DNA of 51,740 bases from an uncultured Oxalobacteraceae bacterium (GCA_946480015.1 CAMLIL010000036.1:1-51740); one strand, 5' to 3'; positions 28,993-38,928 are shown, counted from the first letter of the stretch. Numbers and translations: made by a program. Notes: generated from the sequence alone by a model not told the origin.

Positions 28993-29755
28993 GCCGCGCC
29001 CCGAAGCGCGCCGCCGCGGCCGCCTTGGTCATGGGCTCGCGGCTGTCGAGCAGGTGCAGCAGCAGGTGCTGTGCATGGCGCAGCAAGCGGGGATGCATGG
29101 CGTCGCGCGGGTGCAGCGCAAGGCGCACCAGCGGCGCGTGGCGCAGCGCCGCGGCCAGCATGCTGACAGCCGGTGGCGAGGCCAGCCGGCCGGCGCAGTT
29201 GCGCGCCGCGTACACCAGCGCCGGCGACCACACCGAACGCCGCCCGGGCAAAATGTAAAAGCGGCCGTAGCTGGTGGTGTAGGCGAAGGAATATTCGCGC
29301 AGCGCCGCCCAGGCCGGTGTGCCCAGCAGCCAGGCCGGCGCCACGAAGCCGGCCGGACGCCAGCCGCGCTGGCGAAACCAGCCCAGCCCCAGTTCGATGC
29401 GGCGGCGGGCTTCGTCCGCGCCGATGGCGGCGAACTCTCCCTCCCCTTGCGTGTACACCCGCCGCCGCAACTGTTGGCGCCATGTGCTCGGTGGAGCGGC
29501 CTGATCCAGGTGCGTGTAGCCGTGCAGCGCCAGCTCGTGTCCCTGTGCGGCCAGGGCGCCGAGCATGGCTTCGCAGGCCAGGTCGCGCCGCGCATTGTCG
29601 TGATAGCGCGGCACCACCAGCCAGGTCAGTGGAATGTCGGCCACTTCGCGCACCGCGTGCAGCAGGCGCAGGCAGGCAGGCCAGGTGGCCGGCGCCACGT
29701 CGTGGATGGCCACGCACAGCGGCGCGCGCCCGCTGCCCGCCTCACTCGGGAACAC
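28892..29755 (-). CDS. DUF2334 / polysaccharide deacetylase-like protein
   Basis: A 287-aa protein of the NodB-like fold. VAIHDVAPATW is the first metal/catalytic motif, HELALHGYTH the second, and FVAPAWLLG the third. The GTG start at 29755 has GGAG seven bases upstream and overlaps the glycosyltransferase stop; a GTG at 29782 without RBS is the alternative. The last 35 or so residues are encoded opposite the lipoprotein gene and may be non-conserved. Coupling with a GT4 glycosyltransferase suggests work on a glycan or glycolipid (inference). Confidence 0.75.
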   Translation of the reverse strand: MFPSEAGSGRAPLCVAIHDVAPATWPACLRLLHAVREVADIPLTWLVVPRYHDNARRDLACEAMLGALAAQGHELALHGYTHLDQAAPPSTWRQQLRRRVYTQGEGEFAAIGADEARRRIELGLGWFRQRGWRPAGFVAPAWLLGTPAWAALREYSFAYTTSYGRFYILPGRRSVWSPALVYAARNCAGRLASPPAVSMLAAALRHAPLVRLALHPRDAMHPRLLRHAQHLLLHLLDSREPMTKAAAAARFGARLTSTAPSIRPAPNDAVRSLRNTTDRNAEHHPWR

Positions 29756-30878
29756 AGACCGGCTCCGTTTCGAGGTCCGCACGTTCGCGCGAGGCCAGCA
29801 GGCCGGCGTAGCGGCGCATCAGCTGGGGCATGATGTGATTCCAGTCGTACTGTTCGCTGGCCTTGCGCCGCGCCGCCAGCGCGCGTGCCTCCAGCCCCTG
29901 GCTGTAGATGGCGTCGATGCCGGCGCACAGGCTGGCCGCGCTATTGGGTTCGACCAGGATGCCGCAGCGCTCGTCGACCAGTTCGGCCACCCCGCCGCCG
30001 CGCGCGCCCACCACCGGCAAGCCGCAGGCCATGGCTTCGAGCACGATCAGGCCGAAGGTTTCGCAATCGCCCGGGTGGACCAGCACGTCGCAGCTGGCCA
30101 GCAGGCGCGCCAGCGAGCGCTGGTCGCGCTTGAACGGCATGAAACTGATCTGCGGGTAGCGCGGCAACGCCGTACCGGCGCCGATCAGCAGCAGGTGGTA
30201 GGGCCGCCCCAGCGTGCGCACCGCCTCGATCAGGTGATGCAGTTTTTTTTCGGGAGTGAAGCGGCCCGCATACACCAGCAGCCGGGTGCCCGGCGCCAGC
30301 CGCAGGTGCTGGCGCAAGGTGGCCACGCGGCGCTGCGGATTGAACACCTGCGCGTCGATACCGAGCGGCTGGTGCACGGCGCCGCGGATGCCCATGCTGG
30401 CCAGTTCCTGCACCATCAGGCGGCTGGGCGCGAACACCATGTCGAACTGGCCGTACAGCTGCGCCAGGTAATGGCGCGCGCCGTGCATGGCGGTGTTGCC
30501 GAAGCGGCGGCGGATCAGGTGCGGCAGATCGGAGTGATAGAACGCCACGGCCGGAATACCCAGGCGCCGCTTGGTGCGCAGGGCCGCCCAGGCGCAGGGC
30601 CCGGCGTCGCCCGCCTCGACCAGGTCGGGCTGCAGCGCCTGCACCAGGCGCGCGACCGCGCCGACCGAATACGGCCAGCGGTATCCGTGCAGGCCCGGAA
30701 CCGGCACGCTGGGCACGCGCAGCGTGGCCGGCGGATGCGTACTGGTGCACACATTGGGACTGGCGATGGTGTGGCGCACCCGGCTGCGCTGGGCCAGCCA
30801 GCGCGCCTTGGCGTTGATGTAGGTGCTGACGCCGCCACCCTGCGCGGCATAGAACATGGTGATATCGACGAGGTGCAT
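29742..30878 (-). CDS. GT4-family glycosyltransferase
   Basis: A 378-aa GT-B-fold enzyme. The N-terminal domain has GGGVSTYINAKARWL. The C-terminal nucleotide-sugar domain has LVYAGRFTPEKKLHHLIEAV, then HPGDCETFGLIVLEAMACGLPVVG with the E-x7-E motif. It transfers a sugar from an NDP-sugar to an unknown acceptor. Its end overlaps the DUF2334 gene. The N-terminal ITMFYAAQGGGVSTY resembles alpha-mannosyl/glucosyl-glycerolipid synthases, but the substrate is unknown. Confidence 0.85.
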   Translation of the reverse strand: MHLVDITMFYAAQGGGVSTYINAKARWLAQRSRVRHTIASPNVCTSTHPPATLRVPSVPVPGLHGYRWPYSVGAVARLVQALQPDLVEAGDAGPCAWAALRTKRRLGIPAVAFYHSDLPHLIRRRFGNTAMHGARHYLAQLYGQFDMVFAPSRLMVQELASMGIRGAVHQPLGIDAQVFNPQRRVATLRQHLRLAPGTRLLVYAGRFTPEKKLHHLIEAVRTLGRPYHLLLIGAGTALPRYPQISFMPFKRDQRSLARLLASCDVLVHPGDCETFGLIVLEAMACGLPVVGARGGGVAELVDERCGILVEPNSAASLCAGIDAIYSQGLEARALAARRKASEQYDWNHIMPQLMRRYAGLLASRERADLETEPVCVPE

Positions 30879-30915
30879 GCTGTGAGTCCGTATTGTGTGA
30901 ACTCACGATAGCAAA

Positions 30916-30959
30916 GGCCCGGCCTGCGCCGTTTGAGCGCACGCAAGGTGCGCCGGGCC
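30916..30959 (-). terminator. Hairpin after the CoA-transferase gene
   Basis: GGCCCGGC (30916-30923) pairs with GCCGGGCC (30952-30959). On the minus strand the stem is followed by TTTGC. It lies between the CoA-transferase stop and the glycosyltransferase start. The loop is long and the T run short. Confidence 0.35.
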
Positions 30960-30962
30960 ACC

Positions 30963-32159
30963 TTACAGTACGCCGTCTTTTCTCAAAGCGGCAATATCGT
31001 CGTTGGTGTAACCGAGCTGTTGCAGTATTTCCTCGTTGTGCTGACCCAGGGCCGGCCCCAGCCAGCGCGTTTGCCCTGGCGTGGCCGACAGTTTCGGCGT
31101 GATTGCCGGCATCTTGACCGGCGTGCCATCGGCAAACTGGTGCTGCTCGAACATCCCGCGCGCAAGGAATTGCGGGTCGCTCATCATGTCGCGCACCGAG
31201 TAGATCTTGCCGGCCGGGACATCGGCCGCCTGCAAAGTGGCCAGCGCGGAATCGATGCTCTGGGTGTCGCACCAGGCCTGGATCGCGGCGTCGATCTCGG
31301 CCGCGCGCGGCACCCGGCCGTCGTTGCGCGCCAGTTGCGGATCGCCGGCCAGATCGATGCGGCCCATGGCCAGCATCAGGCGCTTGAAGATCGCGTCGCC
31401 ATTGCCGGCGATGACGATGTTCTGGCCATCGCTGGTGGTGTAGGTATTCGATGGCACGATGCCTGGCAGCGCGCCGCCGGTACGCTCGCGCACCACGCCG
31501 GCATGATCGTATTCCGGCACCAGCGATTCCATCATGTTGAACACCGCTTCGTACAGGGCCACGTCGATCATCTGGCCCTCGCCGGTCTGGTCGCGGTGAC
31601 GCAGCGCCGCCAGCGCGCCGATCACGCCGTGCAGCGCCGCCACGGAGTCGCCGATCGATACGCCCACCCGCAGCGGCGGGCGGTCCGGATGCCCGGATAC
31701 GTAGCGCAGGCCGCCCATCGATTCGCCGATGGCGCCAAAGCCCGGCTGATCCTTCATCGGCCCGCTCTGGCCGAAGCCGGACAGGCGCACCATGATCACG
31801 CGCGGGTTCTCGCGCTTGAGCTCTTCATAGCCGATCCCCCACTTCTCCAGCACGCCGGGGCGGTAGTTCTCGACGATGATGTCCGCTTCCAGCGCCAGCT
31901 TCCTGGCGATCGCCCGGCCGCGCTCATGCTTCATGTTGAGCGTCAGGCTCTTCTTGTTGCGCGACTGGACCGACCACCACAGCGAGGTGCCGTCCTTGAG
32001 AATGCGCCAGTGGCGGATCGGGTCGCCGCCATCGGGCGACTCGATCTTGATCACGTCCGCGCCGAATTCGCCCAGCACGCGGGCGCAGAAAGGTCCGGCG
32101 ATCAGCGTGCCCAGTTCGAGCACCTTGACGCCGGCGAGTGCACCTTTTGAAGTAGTCAT
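30963..32159 (-). CDS. CaiB/BaiF-family (class III) CoA-transferase
   Basis: A 398-aa CoA-transferase. Family marks include LAGVKVLELGTLIAGPFCAR, GADVIKIESPDGGDPIRHW, NRKS-type NKKSLTLNMK and GVSIGDSVAALHGVIGAL. These enzymes move CoA between carboxylic acids. Aligned by eye, the catalytic Asp of formyl-CoA transferase (PGYD) seems to be Gly here (PGFGAIGESMGGL). The start at 32159 removes an unconserved 21-residue lead. It follows recR by 16 bp and may be the last gene of the dnaX operon, although its metabolic role is unrelated. Acid substrates unknown. Confidence 0.82.
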   Translation of the reverse strand: MTTSKGALAGVKVLELGTLIAGPFCARVLGEFGADVIKIESPDGGDPIRHWRILKDGTSLWWSVQSRNKKSLTLNMKHERGRAIARKLALEADIIVENYRPGVLEKWGIGYEELKRENPRVIMVRLSGFGQSGPMKDQPGFGAIGESMGGLRYVSGHPDRPPLRVGVSIGDSVAALHGVIGALAALRHRDQTGEGQMIDVALYEAVFNMMESLVPEYDHAGVVRERTGGALPGIVPSNTYTTSDGQNIVIAGNGDAIFKRLMLAMGRIDLAGDPQLARNDGRVPRAAEIDAAIQAWCDTQSIDSALATLQAADVPAGKIYSVRDMMSDPQFLARGMFEQHQFADGTPVKMPAITPKLSATPGQTRWLGPALGQHNEEILQQLGYTNDDIAALRKDGVL

Positions 32160-32175
32160 CGGTAGAGTGGAAAAG

Positions 32176-32766
32176 TCAGGTGGAACGGCGGTCGAGCATG
32201 GCGCGCGCGATGGTGCCGGCATCGACGTATTCGAGTTCGCCGCCGACCGGTACGCCGCGCGCCAGCCGGCTGACCTTCAGGCCGCGTGCCTTGAGCATCT
32301 CGCTGATGTAGTGCGCGGTGGCCTCGCCTTCGTTGGTGAAATTGGTCGCCAGGACCACTTCGCCGACCACGCCGTCGGCCGCGCGCCCGATCAGTTTATC
32401 GAGATGGATGTCCTTGGGGCCGATGCCGTCGAGCGGCGACAGGCGCCCCATCAGCACGAAATACAGGCCCTTGTAGGTCAGGGTCTGCTCGATCATCAGC
32501 TGGTCGGCCGGGGTCTCGACGACGCACAGCAGGCTGCGGTCGCGCGCCTCGTCGAGGCAGACGTCGCACACTTCGGTTTCGGCGAAGGTGTTACACAGCG
32601 CGCAGTGGTGCACCGTGTCGACCGCCTGGTACAGCGCGCGCGACAGCATTTCGGCGCCTTCGCGGTCGTGCTGCAGCAGATGGAAGGCCATGCGCTGCGC
32701 CGACTTCGGACCGACGCCAGGCAGACGCCGCAGCGCCTCGGTCAGGAAGTCGAGCGACCTGGACAT
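32176..32766 (-). CDS. recR: Recombination protein RecR
   Basis: A 196-aa protein of the RecFOR pathway that helps load RecA at gaps. It has the N-terminal HhH ([20 protein letters not shown]), the zinc finger C-x2-C...C-x2-C ([16 protein letters not shown]) and the Toprim domain starting [10 protein letters not shown]. The ATG at 32766 lies 2 bp after the ybaB stop. Length and order dnaX-ybaB-recR are standard. Confidence 0.95.
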   Translation of the reverse strand: MSRSLDFLTEALRRLPGVGPKSAQRMAFHLLQHDREGAEMLSRALYQAVDTVHHCALCNTFAETEVCDVCLDEARDRSLLCVVETPADQLMIEQTLTYKGLYFVLMGRLSPLDGIGPKDIHLDKLIGRAADGVVGEVVLATNFTNEGEATAHYISEMLKARGLKVSRLARGVPVGGELEYVDAGTIARAMLDRRST

Positions 32767-32768
32767 GC

Positions 32769-33095
32769 TTAGAACGGCATCTTGAAGCCGGGCGGCAGCT
32801 GCATGCCGGAGGTCAGGCCGCCCATCTTCTCGGCGGAGGTGGCTTCGGCCTTGCGCACCGCATCGTTGAAGGCTGCGGCCACCAGGTCTTCGAGCATGTC
32901 CTTGTCGTCGGCCAGCAGCGACGGATCGATCGAGACGCGCTTGACGTCGTTCTTGCAGGTCATGACGACCTTCACCAGGCCGGCGCCGGACTGGCCTTCG
33001 ACTTCGATCAGTGCCAGCTGATCCTGCGCCTTCTTCATATTGTCCTGCATGGCTTGCGCCTGTTTCATCAAGCCTGCGAGCTGGTTCTTCATCAT
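32769..33095 (-). CDS. ybaB: YbaB/EbfC-family nucleoid-associated protein
   Basis: A 108-aa small DNA-binding dimer. [33 protein letters not shown] and [12 protein letters not shown] are conserved through the family. Two adjacent ATG codons (33095, 33092) are possible starts, with GGAG before them. It sits between dnaX and recR as in most proteobacteria. Confidence 0.95.
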   Translation of the reverse strand: MMKNQLAGLMKQAQAMQDNMKKAQDQLALIEVEGQSGAGLVKVVMTCKNDVKRVSIDPSLLADDKDMLEDLVAAAFNDAVRKAEATSAEKMGGLTSGMQLPPGFKMPF

Positions 33096-33133
33096 GGTAG
33101 GTTCTCCGACAAATGGATAAGTGGATGATTTGA

Positions 33134-35197
33134 TTATGCCTGGGCGGCGCTGGCGACCGGTGGACGGATCGAGCCGGGCACCACGAAGGCGCCGAAGGCG
33201 CTGGCCAGTTCCTGCACAAAGGGATCGTTGGCGACGGTGTCGTCGGCCTGGCGCTGGCACTCTTCGCGGTAGGCCTGCGCTTCGGCGCTGGCGGTGTACC
33301 AGACCTGGCCGATGTCGATCTCGACATGCACCTTGGTCGCGGCGAAGCGTTCCTGCAGCGCGGCGCACAGTTTTTCGGTATTGCCGCTGGCGCGCAGCGT
33401 ATCGATCGGTACGCGCAGTCGGAAGGTGGTGACCTTGCCGTCCACGCCGCACGACACGAGCTGGGTCTGGAAGGCCAGCTGCTGGGCCACGCCGCGCAAG
33501 GGCAAAGTGGCGGCCAGGGCGGGCCAGTTGCCGTCCCAGCCGATCTCGGGGACCGGCGTGATCACATATGGCGGACGCTCGGCTGCCGGCGCGCGCGCCA
33601 CTGCGGGCGCGCCGGCGGCGGCCGGCGCTTCCTGGGCGACGGCGGTGTCGTCGGAAAATTCGGTGACCCACGATGGCGGACCTTCGTCGTCATCGTCCTG
33701 CTGCATGCGCGGCTGGGGCTGCGCCGCTTGCGGCGTGGGCTGCTCCCACGGCGGTGGCGCCGCCGGTGCGGCAGGCGCCGGTGGCGCTGGCGGCGCGGCG
33801 GCCGGAACCGGCGCCGGTGCGGGCGCCGCTTCGGCGGCCGGACGGCGCGGGGTCGAGCCGGGACTGCGGCTGGCCGCACGCGCCGCTTCGAGCGCGGCAT
33901 TGATGGCCGCGCGCGCAGAACTCATGGCCGGTGCGGGAGCGGAAGGTGCGGCCGGCGCCGGCGCCGACGCTTGCGGCGCAACCGGCGCTGCTGCGCGCAC
34001 CGGCGCCGGAGCAGGCGCGGACGGGATCGGGCGCGGCGCGGGCGCCACCGGACGCGCGCTGGCCGGACCTGCCGGCGCCACGCCTTCGGCGCCGCCATTA
34101 CCCGGACGGAAAGCGAGCATGCGCAGCAGCGTCATGGTGAAGCCGGCGTATTCGTCCGGCGCGAGGCCGATCTCGTTGCGGCCATGGACGGCGATCTGGT
34201 AAAACAGCTGCACTTCCTGCGCGTCGAACGCGGCCGCGAGGCGCACGATGTCGGCCAGCTCGGGCAGGTCTTCGGGCAAGGCCGACGGCACGCTTTGCGC
34301 CAGCGCGATCCGGTGCAGCAAGGTGCCCAGGTCCTGCAGGGCGCCGTTGTAGGACAGGCTGCGGCTGGCCATTTCGTCGGCGACCGCCATCAGATCGGCG
34401 CCGTCCTGCTTGAGCAGGGCGTCGAGCAGGCGCACCAGATAGGACTGGTCGAGCGCGCCCAGCATGCCCTGCACCGCTTCGAGCGTGACCTGGCCGGCCG
34501 CGTAGGCGATGGCCTGGTCGGTCAGCGAGAGCGCATCGCGCATCGAGCCGTGCGCGCCTTGCGCCAGCAGGCGCAGGGCCGGCTGTTCGAAGCTGATGCC
34601 TTCCTGCCCGAGAATGTTATCGAGGTGGCTGACGATGTGCCCCGGCGGCATCTGCTTGAGATTGAACTGCAGGCAGCGCGACAGCACCGTGACCGGAATC
34701 TTTTGCGGGTCGGTGGTGGCCAGGATGAACTTGACGTGCGCGGGCGGCTCTTCCAGCGTCTTCAGCATGGCGTTGAAGGCGTGGTTGGTCAGCATGTGGA
34801 CTTCGTCGATCATATAGACCTTGAAGCGCGCGTTCGACGGCGCGTACACGGCCTGTTCGAGCAGCTGGGCCATCTCGTCCACGCCACGGTTCGAGGCCGC
34901 GTCCATTTCGATGTAGTCGACGAAGCGGCCGGCGTCGATGGCGCTGCAGGCTTCGCACGCGCCGCAGGGGGTGGCGGTCACGCCGCCGTTGCCGTCCGGG
35001 CCGATGCAATTGAGCGACTTGGCCAGGATGCGCGACAGCGTGGTCTTGCCGACGCCGCGCGTGCCGGTAAACAGATAAGCGTGGTGCAGGCGGCCGGTGC
35101 CGAGTGCGTGCGTGAGCGCGCGCACCACGTGTTCCTGGCCGACCAGGGTGTCGAAGTTCTTGGGACGGTATTTGCGGGCGAGGACTTGATAGGACAT
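33134..35197 (-). CDS. dnaX: DNA polymerase III subunits gamma/tau
   Basis: Clamp-loader ATPase of 687 aa. [21 protein letters not shown] opens the protein. Walker A is GTRGVGKTT, the zinc cysteines are in CIGPDGNGG...CGACEAC, Walker B is DEVHML, and the sensor is [13 protein letters not shown] long Pro/Ala linker follows (encoded about 33560-34110), then the tau domain that contacts the polymerase alpha subunit. I saw no A-AAA-AAG type slippery site, so a short gamma form is not supported. Start 35197 is chosen by homology; the track upstream is not conserved. Confidence 0.93.
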   Translation of the reverse strand: MSYQVLARKYRPKNFDTLVGQEHVVRALTHALGTGRLHHAYLFTGTRGVGKTTLSRILAKSLNCIGPDGNGGVTATPCGACEACSAIDAGRFVDYIEMDAASNRGVDEMAQLLEQAVYAPSNARFKVYMIDEVHMLTNHAFNAMLKTLEEPPAHVKFILATTDPQKIPVTVLSRCLQFNLKQMPPGHIVSHLDNILGQEGISFEQPALRLLAQGAHGSMRDALSLTDQAIAYAAGQVTLEAVQGMLGALDQSYLVRLLDALLKQDGADLMAVADEMASRSLSYNGALQDLGTLLHRIALAQSVPSALPEDLPELADIVRLAAAFDAQEVQLFYQIAVHGRNEIGLAPDEYAGFTMTLLRMLAFRPGNGGAEGVAPAGPASARPVAPAPRPIPSAPAPAPVRAAAPVAPQASAPAPAAPSAPAPAMSSARAAINAALEAARAASRSPGSTPRRPAAEAAPAPAPVPAAAPPAPPAPAAPAAPPPWEQPTPQAAQPQPRMQQDDDDEGPPSWVTEFSDDTAVAQEAPAAAGAPAVARAPAAERPPYVITPVPEIGWDGNWPALAATLPLRGVAQQLAFQTQLVSCGVDGKVTTFRLRVPIDTLRASGNTEKLCAALQERFAATKVHVEIDIGQVWYTASAEAQAYREECQRQADDTVANDPFVQELASAFGAFVVPGSIRPPVASAAQA

Positions 35198-35340
35198 GCT
35201 GGATTTTACCGTAGAAGAGCGAACCCGGCGGGCTTTCACCGGCCACCAAAAGGCAATTGTAGCAAGACCCCGCGCGAACGCGAAACGGATGCTGCGAAGG
35301 ATGGACGGCTGAGGGAGTTACTGCGAGGAAGATCGAAAGA

Positions 35341-35436
35341 GGCGAGCCTGATCTGCGGCACTTGCGGTGAACGGCCGTGGCTGCTTCGTTCCCGACCTGA
35401 CCAGGTTAGCCATGCCACAATGCGCAGGGGCCCGCC
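35341..35436 (-). ncRNA. ffs: 4.5S (small) signal recognition particle RNA
   Basis: The SRP apical core GGTCAGGTCGGGAACGAAGC and AGCC is clear. The ends pair: GGCGGGCC at 35436-35429 with GGCTCGCC at 35348-35341, giving an RNA of about 96 nt. It guides the Ffh protein to nascent membrane proteins. It lies between dnaX and ubiD, the usual betaproteobacterial place. Confidence 0.92.
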
Positions 35437-35443
35437 AGCGCTC

Positions 35444-35473
35444 ATTATAGCGTAGGTTTGCACCGCCCACCAA
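35444..35473 (-). promoter_or_regulatory. Promoter of the 4.5S RNA
   Basis: TTGGTG (35473-35468) and a consensus TATAAT (35449-35444) are separated by 18 bp. Transcription would begin 7-8 bases on, exactly at the start of the RNA terminal stem. The -35 touches the ubiD stop codon. Confidence 0.7.
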
Positions 35474-36958
35474 TTAAATCCCCAGAGCGCTCCAGATCGC
35501 ATCCACCCGCGCCTTCACTTCCGGCGTCATTGCAATCGTGGTGCCCCACTCGCGGCTGGTTTCGCCCGGCCACTTGTTGGTGGCATCGATCCCCATCTTG
35601 CTGCCCAGGCCACTGACCGGCGACGCGAAGTCCAGGTAGTCGATCGGGGTGTTGTCGACCAGCGTGGTGTCGCGGGTCGGATCGACGCGCGTGGTGATGG
35701 CCCAGATCACTTCCTTCCAGTCGCGGATATTGACGTCCTCGTCGACCACCACGATGAACTTGGTATACATGAACTGGCGCAGGAAACTCCACACGCCGAA
35801 CATCACGCGCTTGGCGTGGCCGGCGTACTGCTTCTTCATCTGCACCACGGCCATGCGGTAACTGCAGCCTTCCGGCGGCAGATAGAAATCGGTGATCTCG
35901 CTGAACTGCTTTTGCAGCAGCGGGATGAACACTTCATTAAGCGCCACGCCGAGGACGGCCGGCTCGTCGGGCGGCTTGCCTGTATAGGTGGAGTGATAGA
36001 TGGGATCGCGCCGCATGGTGATGCGGTCGATGGTAAACACCGGGAAGCTGTCCTGCTCATTGTAATAGCCGGTATGGTCGCCATACGGGCCTTCGAGCGC
36101 GTGCTCGTAGCCGCTCGGATGATTCGGATCGGGGTAGATATGCCCTTCCAGCACGATCTCGCTCGACGCCGGAACCCTTAACTCGCTGCCGATGGCCTTC
36201 GTCAGCACCGTGCGGCTGCCGCGCAGCAGGCCGGCGAACTGGTATTCGGACAGGCTGTCGGGCACCGGCGTCACCGCGCCCAGGATCGTGGCCGGGTCGG
36301 CGCCCAGCGCCACCGCCACCGGATACGGCTTGCCGGGGTTGGCGATGCAGTGTTCGCGGAAGTCGAGCGCGCCGCCGCGGTGCGCGAGCCAGCGCATGAT
36401 GACCTTGTTCGGCCCCAGCACCTGCTGGCGGTAGATGCCCAGGTTCTGGCGCTTCTTGTTGGGCCCCTTGGTGATCACCAGCCCCCAGGTGATCAGCGGC
36501 GCCACGTCGCCGGGCCAGCAGTGCTGGATCGGCAGGCGCGCCAGGTCGACATCGGCGCCCTCCCACACGATCTCCTGACAGGGCGCGCCGCGCACTTCTT
36601 TCGGCGACATGTCCCACACCGCCTTGACCAGGGAGCCCATGTCCAGCATGTCCTTGAAGCCCTTGGGCGGCTCCGGCTCCTTCAGGCGCGCCAGCACGTG
36701 GCCGATCTTGCGCAGCTCACTCACGCTATCGGCGCCCATCCCCAGCGCGACCCGGCGCGGGGTGCCAAACAGATTGCCCAGCACCGGCATGGTGTGGCCG
36801 GTGGGCTGCTCGAACAGCAGCGCCGGCCCTTCGGCCCGCAGCACCCGGTCGCAGATCTCCGTCATCTCCAAATGGGGGGAAACCGGCGTACTGACACGCT
36901 TTAATTCGCCGTTTTCTTGCAATTGAGAAAGAAAATCGCGGAGATCAGAATATTTCAT
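35474..36958 (-). CDS. ubiD: UbiD-family decarboxylase (4-hydroxy-3-polyprenylbenzoate decarboxylase)
   Basis: A 494-aa prenyl-FMN-dependent decarboxylase for ubiquinone synthesis; it needs UbiX for the cofactor. [71 protein letters not shown] and the C-terminal [15 protein letters not shown] match E. coli UbiD along the full length. It stands alone, directly after the 4.5S RNA promoter on the same strand. Confidence 0.93.
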   Translation of the reverse strand: MKYSDLRDFLSQLQENGELKRVSTPVSPHLEMTEICDRVLRAEGPALLFEQPTGHTMPVLGNLFGTPRRVALGMGADSVSELRKIGHVLARLKEPEPPKGFKDMLDMGSLVKAVWDMSPKEVRGAPCQEIVWEGADVDLARLPIQHCWPGDVAPLITWGLVITKGPNKKRQNLGIYRQQVLGPNKVIMRWLAHRGGALDFREHCIANPGKPYPVAVALGADPATILGAVTPVPDSLSEYQFAGLLRGSRTVLTKAIGSELRVPASSEIVLEGHIYPDPNHPSGYEHALEGPYGDHTGYYNEQDSFPVFTIDRITMRRDPIYHSTYTGKPPDEPAVLGVALNEVFIPLLQKQFSEITDFYLPPEGCSYRMAVVQMKKQYAGHAKRVMFGVWSFLRQFMYTKFIVVVDEDVNIRDWKEVIWAITTRVDPTRDTTLVDNTPIDYLDFASPVSGLGSKMGIDATNKWPGETSREWGTTIAMTPEVKARVDAIWSALGI

Positions 36959-37092
36959 CGATTAAATGCCGTTTTTTTGTTGTCAAGAGGGTTGTTCAAA
37001 TTACCACGCCAAGTCCTTGATTTCACTACACTTTGGTGCGCTGCGTCAAGAAAAGCTAGATCCAAAAGTAATAATAGATCGTTGTGTTAGTA

Positions 37093-37121
37093 TTGACTTG
37101 ATATATGCGAGCTTCTACAAT
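37093..37121 (+). promoter_or_regulatory. Sigma-70-like promoter upstream of the lytic transglycosylase gene
   Basis: TTGACT (37093-37098) and TACAAT (37116-37121) are separated by exactly 17 bp in AT-rich DNA. A start near 37128 would leave a leader of about 310 nt. The 483-bp gap 36959-37441 has no gene I can support. Confidence 0.5.
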
Positions 37122-37134
37122 TTGCTCCATCTTG

Positions 37135-37188
37135 ATGAGACAGCTGTTTGTTTGATATCGCCAAAGGCGCAATTCTAGCCTGTCTCAT
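37135..37188 (+). promoter_or_regulatory. Inverted repeat in the transglycosylase leader
   Basis: ATGAGACAG (37135-37143) and CTGTCTCAT (37180-37188) form a perfect 9-bp stem with a 36-nt loop, just after the predicted transcript start. A second 8-bp inverted repeat, ATTGGGCG/CGCCCAAT, lies at 37235-37286. Role unknown: structured leader or small RNA. Confidence 0.4.
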
Positions 37189-37441
37189 ACATTCACGGGG
37201 TCGGGGCCCCAACGACATTTTAAGGAGTGTTTTCATTGGGCGTCTGCCCGCTCCCCCGAACAAAGTTGTTAGCCACTGCGCCCAATACCACACGGGAACG
37301 GCCAGCTGAAGCGAAGCAATGACGGCGTTAATCGACCGCAACGCGCGGCGATAGACGATATTTCTGATGCACGGCATTAGCCAGACCCGCTGCGTACGAC
37401 GCGGCGCCGGGACAGCTTTTTCCGCGACAAAGGGGAATTCG

Positions 37442-38347
37442 ATGACAAATCGTGTTAACGGTGCGGCCGCAAAGACCGCCCAGACCTCGGCCCGCCAGCC
37501 GATCACGTGGACTTCCGTGAGCAAAACGGCACGCGGCGTTTTGACGACCGCACAGCATACCCTGACCGGATTCGGTCTCTCCGCAGTAGCAGTAGCCGTC
37601 ATCCTGTACGCCCGCCCCGACCTGGCGCAGCAGGTATTGCACACGATCGCGCCGCCGGCGGCCGCGCCGGCGCCTGTCGCCGCCCCCGCCCTGTCGGCCC
37701 TGATGGAAAAGCCGGCCGTGGCCGAGCGCGCGGTGGAAGCGCCGCCAGCGCCGCTGACGGCCGATGAAAAAGCCATGCTGGGCACCAGCAAGCAGCAACA
37801 GTTCGTCACCTCCTGGCTGTCCAAGCGCTACCGCGTGGCCGGCGATGCCGCCAATATGCTGGTCTCGACCGCCTACCTCACGGCGCGCGAAATCAAGATC
37901 GACCCGCTGCTGATTCTGGCCGTGATGGCCATCGAATCGGGCCTGAACCCGTTTGCCGAAAGCCCCGTCGGCGCGCAAGGCTTGATGCAGGTGATGTCGA
38001 AGGTGCACCACGAAAAATTCCAGGACATGGGCGGCGCCAAGGCGGCGCTCAACCCGGTCGCCAACATCCGTGTCGGCGCGCAAATCCTCAAGGAATACGT
38101 CAGCCGTGGCGGCTCCGTGGAAGCGGGCCTGAAGACCTATGTGGGCGCGTCGGCGTTCGAAAGCGATTCCGGCTACGGCGCGCGCGTCATGGCCGAATTC
38201 CACCGCCTCAAGCAGGTCGCCGCAGGCAAGAAAGTGCCGACCACGACCGCGCCATCAACGCCAACGCTGGTGGCCCAGAAAGCCGCCACGAAAGCCGAAC
38301 CGCAAGGCACCGAAGCCAGCGCCAGCGATCCGATCGCCGGCCTGTAA
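37442..38347 (+). CDS. Lytic transglycosylase, SLT-domain (membrane-anchored)
   Basis: Peptidoglycan-cleaving enzyme of 301 aa. A membrane segment lies at about residues 32-52 (TGFGLSAVAVAVILYARP), then an Ala/Pro-rich linker. The SLT domain (about 130-245) has the catalytic Glu in AIESGLNPFAES and the motif GAQGLMQVM. The C-terminus is a short Thr/Ala tail. Start 37442 has AGGGGAA upstream. It ends in a bidirectional terminator shared with nusB. Confidence 0.87.
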   Translation: MTNRVNGAAAKTAQTSARQPITWTSVSKTARGVLTTAQHTLTGFGLSAVAVAVILYARPDLAQQVLHTIAPPAAAPAPVAAPALSALMEKPAVAERAVEAPPAPLTADEKAMLGTSKQQQFVTSWLSKRYRVAGDAANMLVSTAYLTAREIKIDPLLILAVMAIESGLNPFAESPVGAQGLMQVMSKVHHEKFQDMGGAKAALNPVANIRVGAQILKEYVSRGGSVEAGLKTYVGASAFESDSGYGARVMAEFHRLKQVAAGKKVPTTTAPSTPTLVAQKAATKAEPQGTEASASDPIAGL

Positions 38348-38365
38348 CAACAAGCCACGAATGCG

Positions 38366-38394
38366 AAACGGCCCGATCATCGATCGGGCCGTTT
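38366..38394. terminator. Bidirectional Rho-independent terminator between transglycosylase and nusB
   Basis: A perfect 13-bp stem AAACGGCCCGATC / GATCGGGCCGTTT with a 3-nt loop (ATC) and a T run on either side. It ends two convergent transcription units. Confidence 0.9.
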
Positions 38395-38418
38395 TGCGTT
38401 AACCGGGCGGTTGAGCCC

Positions 38419-38889
38419 TTAGCGGCGATTGTCTGCGGCAACCTCGTCCGGACGCAGGCGCGCGGCCAGCTTGTCCAGCACGCCATTGACGTATTTGTGC
38501 CCGTCGATACCGCCAAACGACTTGGTCAGCTCGACCGCTTCGTTGATCACGACGCGGTAAGGAATGTCCAGGTTGTTCTTGAGTTCGAACGCGCCCAGCA
38601 GCAGCACGCCGTGCTCGACCGGCGACAGCTCGGCGACATTGCGGTCGATCAGCGGGGCAAAGCTTTCGCGCAGGGTCACCGATTCCTTGATGGCGCCGTA
38701 CAGCAGCGCGCCGAAATAGTCGGCATCGGCCTTGTCGAAGCCGTGCGCGGCGCGGATATTGTTGACGACCGTGCTGGCCGTCTCGTTGTTCAGCAGCCAT
38801 TGGTACAGCCCCTGCAGGGCGAACTCGCGCGCGCGGTGACGCGGCGTACGGTTCTTGCTGGGATTGGCGTGCGTGGTCTTGTCAGTCAT
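38419..38889 (-). CDS. nusB: Transcription antitermination factor NusB
   Basis: A 156-aa RNA-binding protein that joins NusE at boxA in rRNA antitermination. RHRAREFALQGLYQWL, ELSPVEHGVLLLGAFEL and the C-terminal INEAVELTKSFGGIDGHKYVNGVLDKLA are typical. It follows ribH, the classic ribH-nusB pairing. Confidence 0.95.
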   Translation of the reverse strand: MTDKTTHANPSKNRTPRHRAREFALQGLYQWLLNNETASTVVNNIRAAHGFDKADADYFGALLYGAIKESVTLRESFAPLIDRNVAELSPVEHGVLLLGAFELKNNLDIPYRVVINEAVELTKSFGGIDGHKYVNGVLDKLAARLRPDEVAADNRR

Positions 38890-38928
38890 TCGGTTACCTA
38901 CATTGCTAATATTAGATGGCGGCGAAGC

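Noticed and set aside
33134..35197. Programmed frameshift in dnaX for a short gamma subunit
   Set aside because: No A-AAA-AAG-type slippery sequence with a following stem was seen.
36966..37178. 70-codon frame in the gap before the transglycosylase gene
   Set aside because: No RBS, no recognisable motif, and it runs through the promoter-like sequence; probably noncoding.
37235..37286. ATTGGGCG...CGCCCAAT pair and GGGGTCGGGGCCCC as a possible insertion sequence or REP remnant
   Set aside because: No transposase, no target duplication and no second copy in the window.
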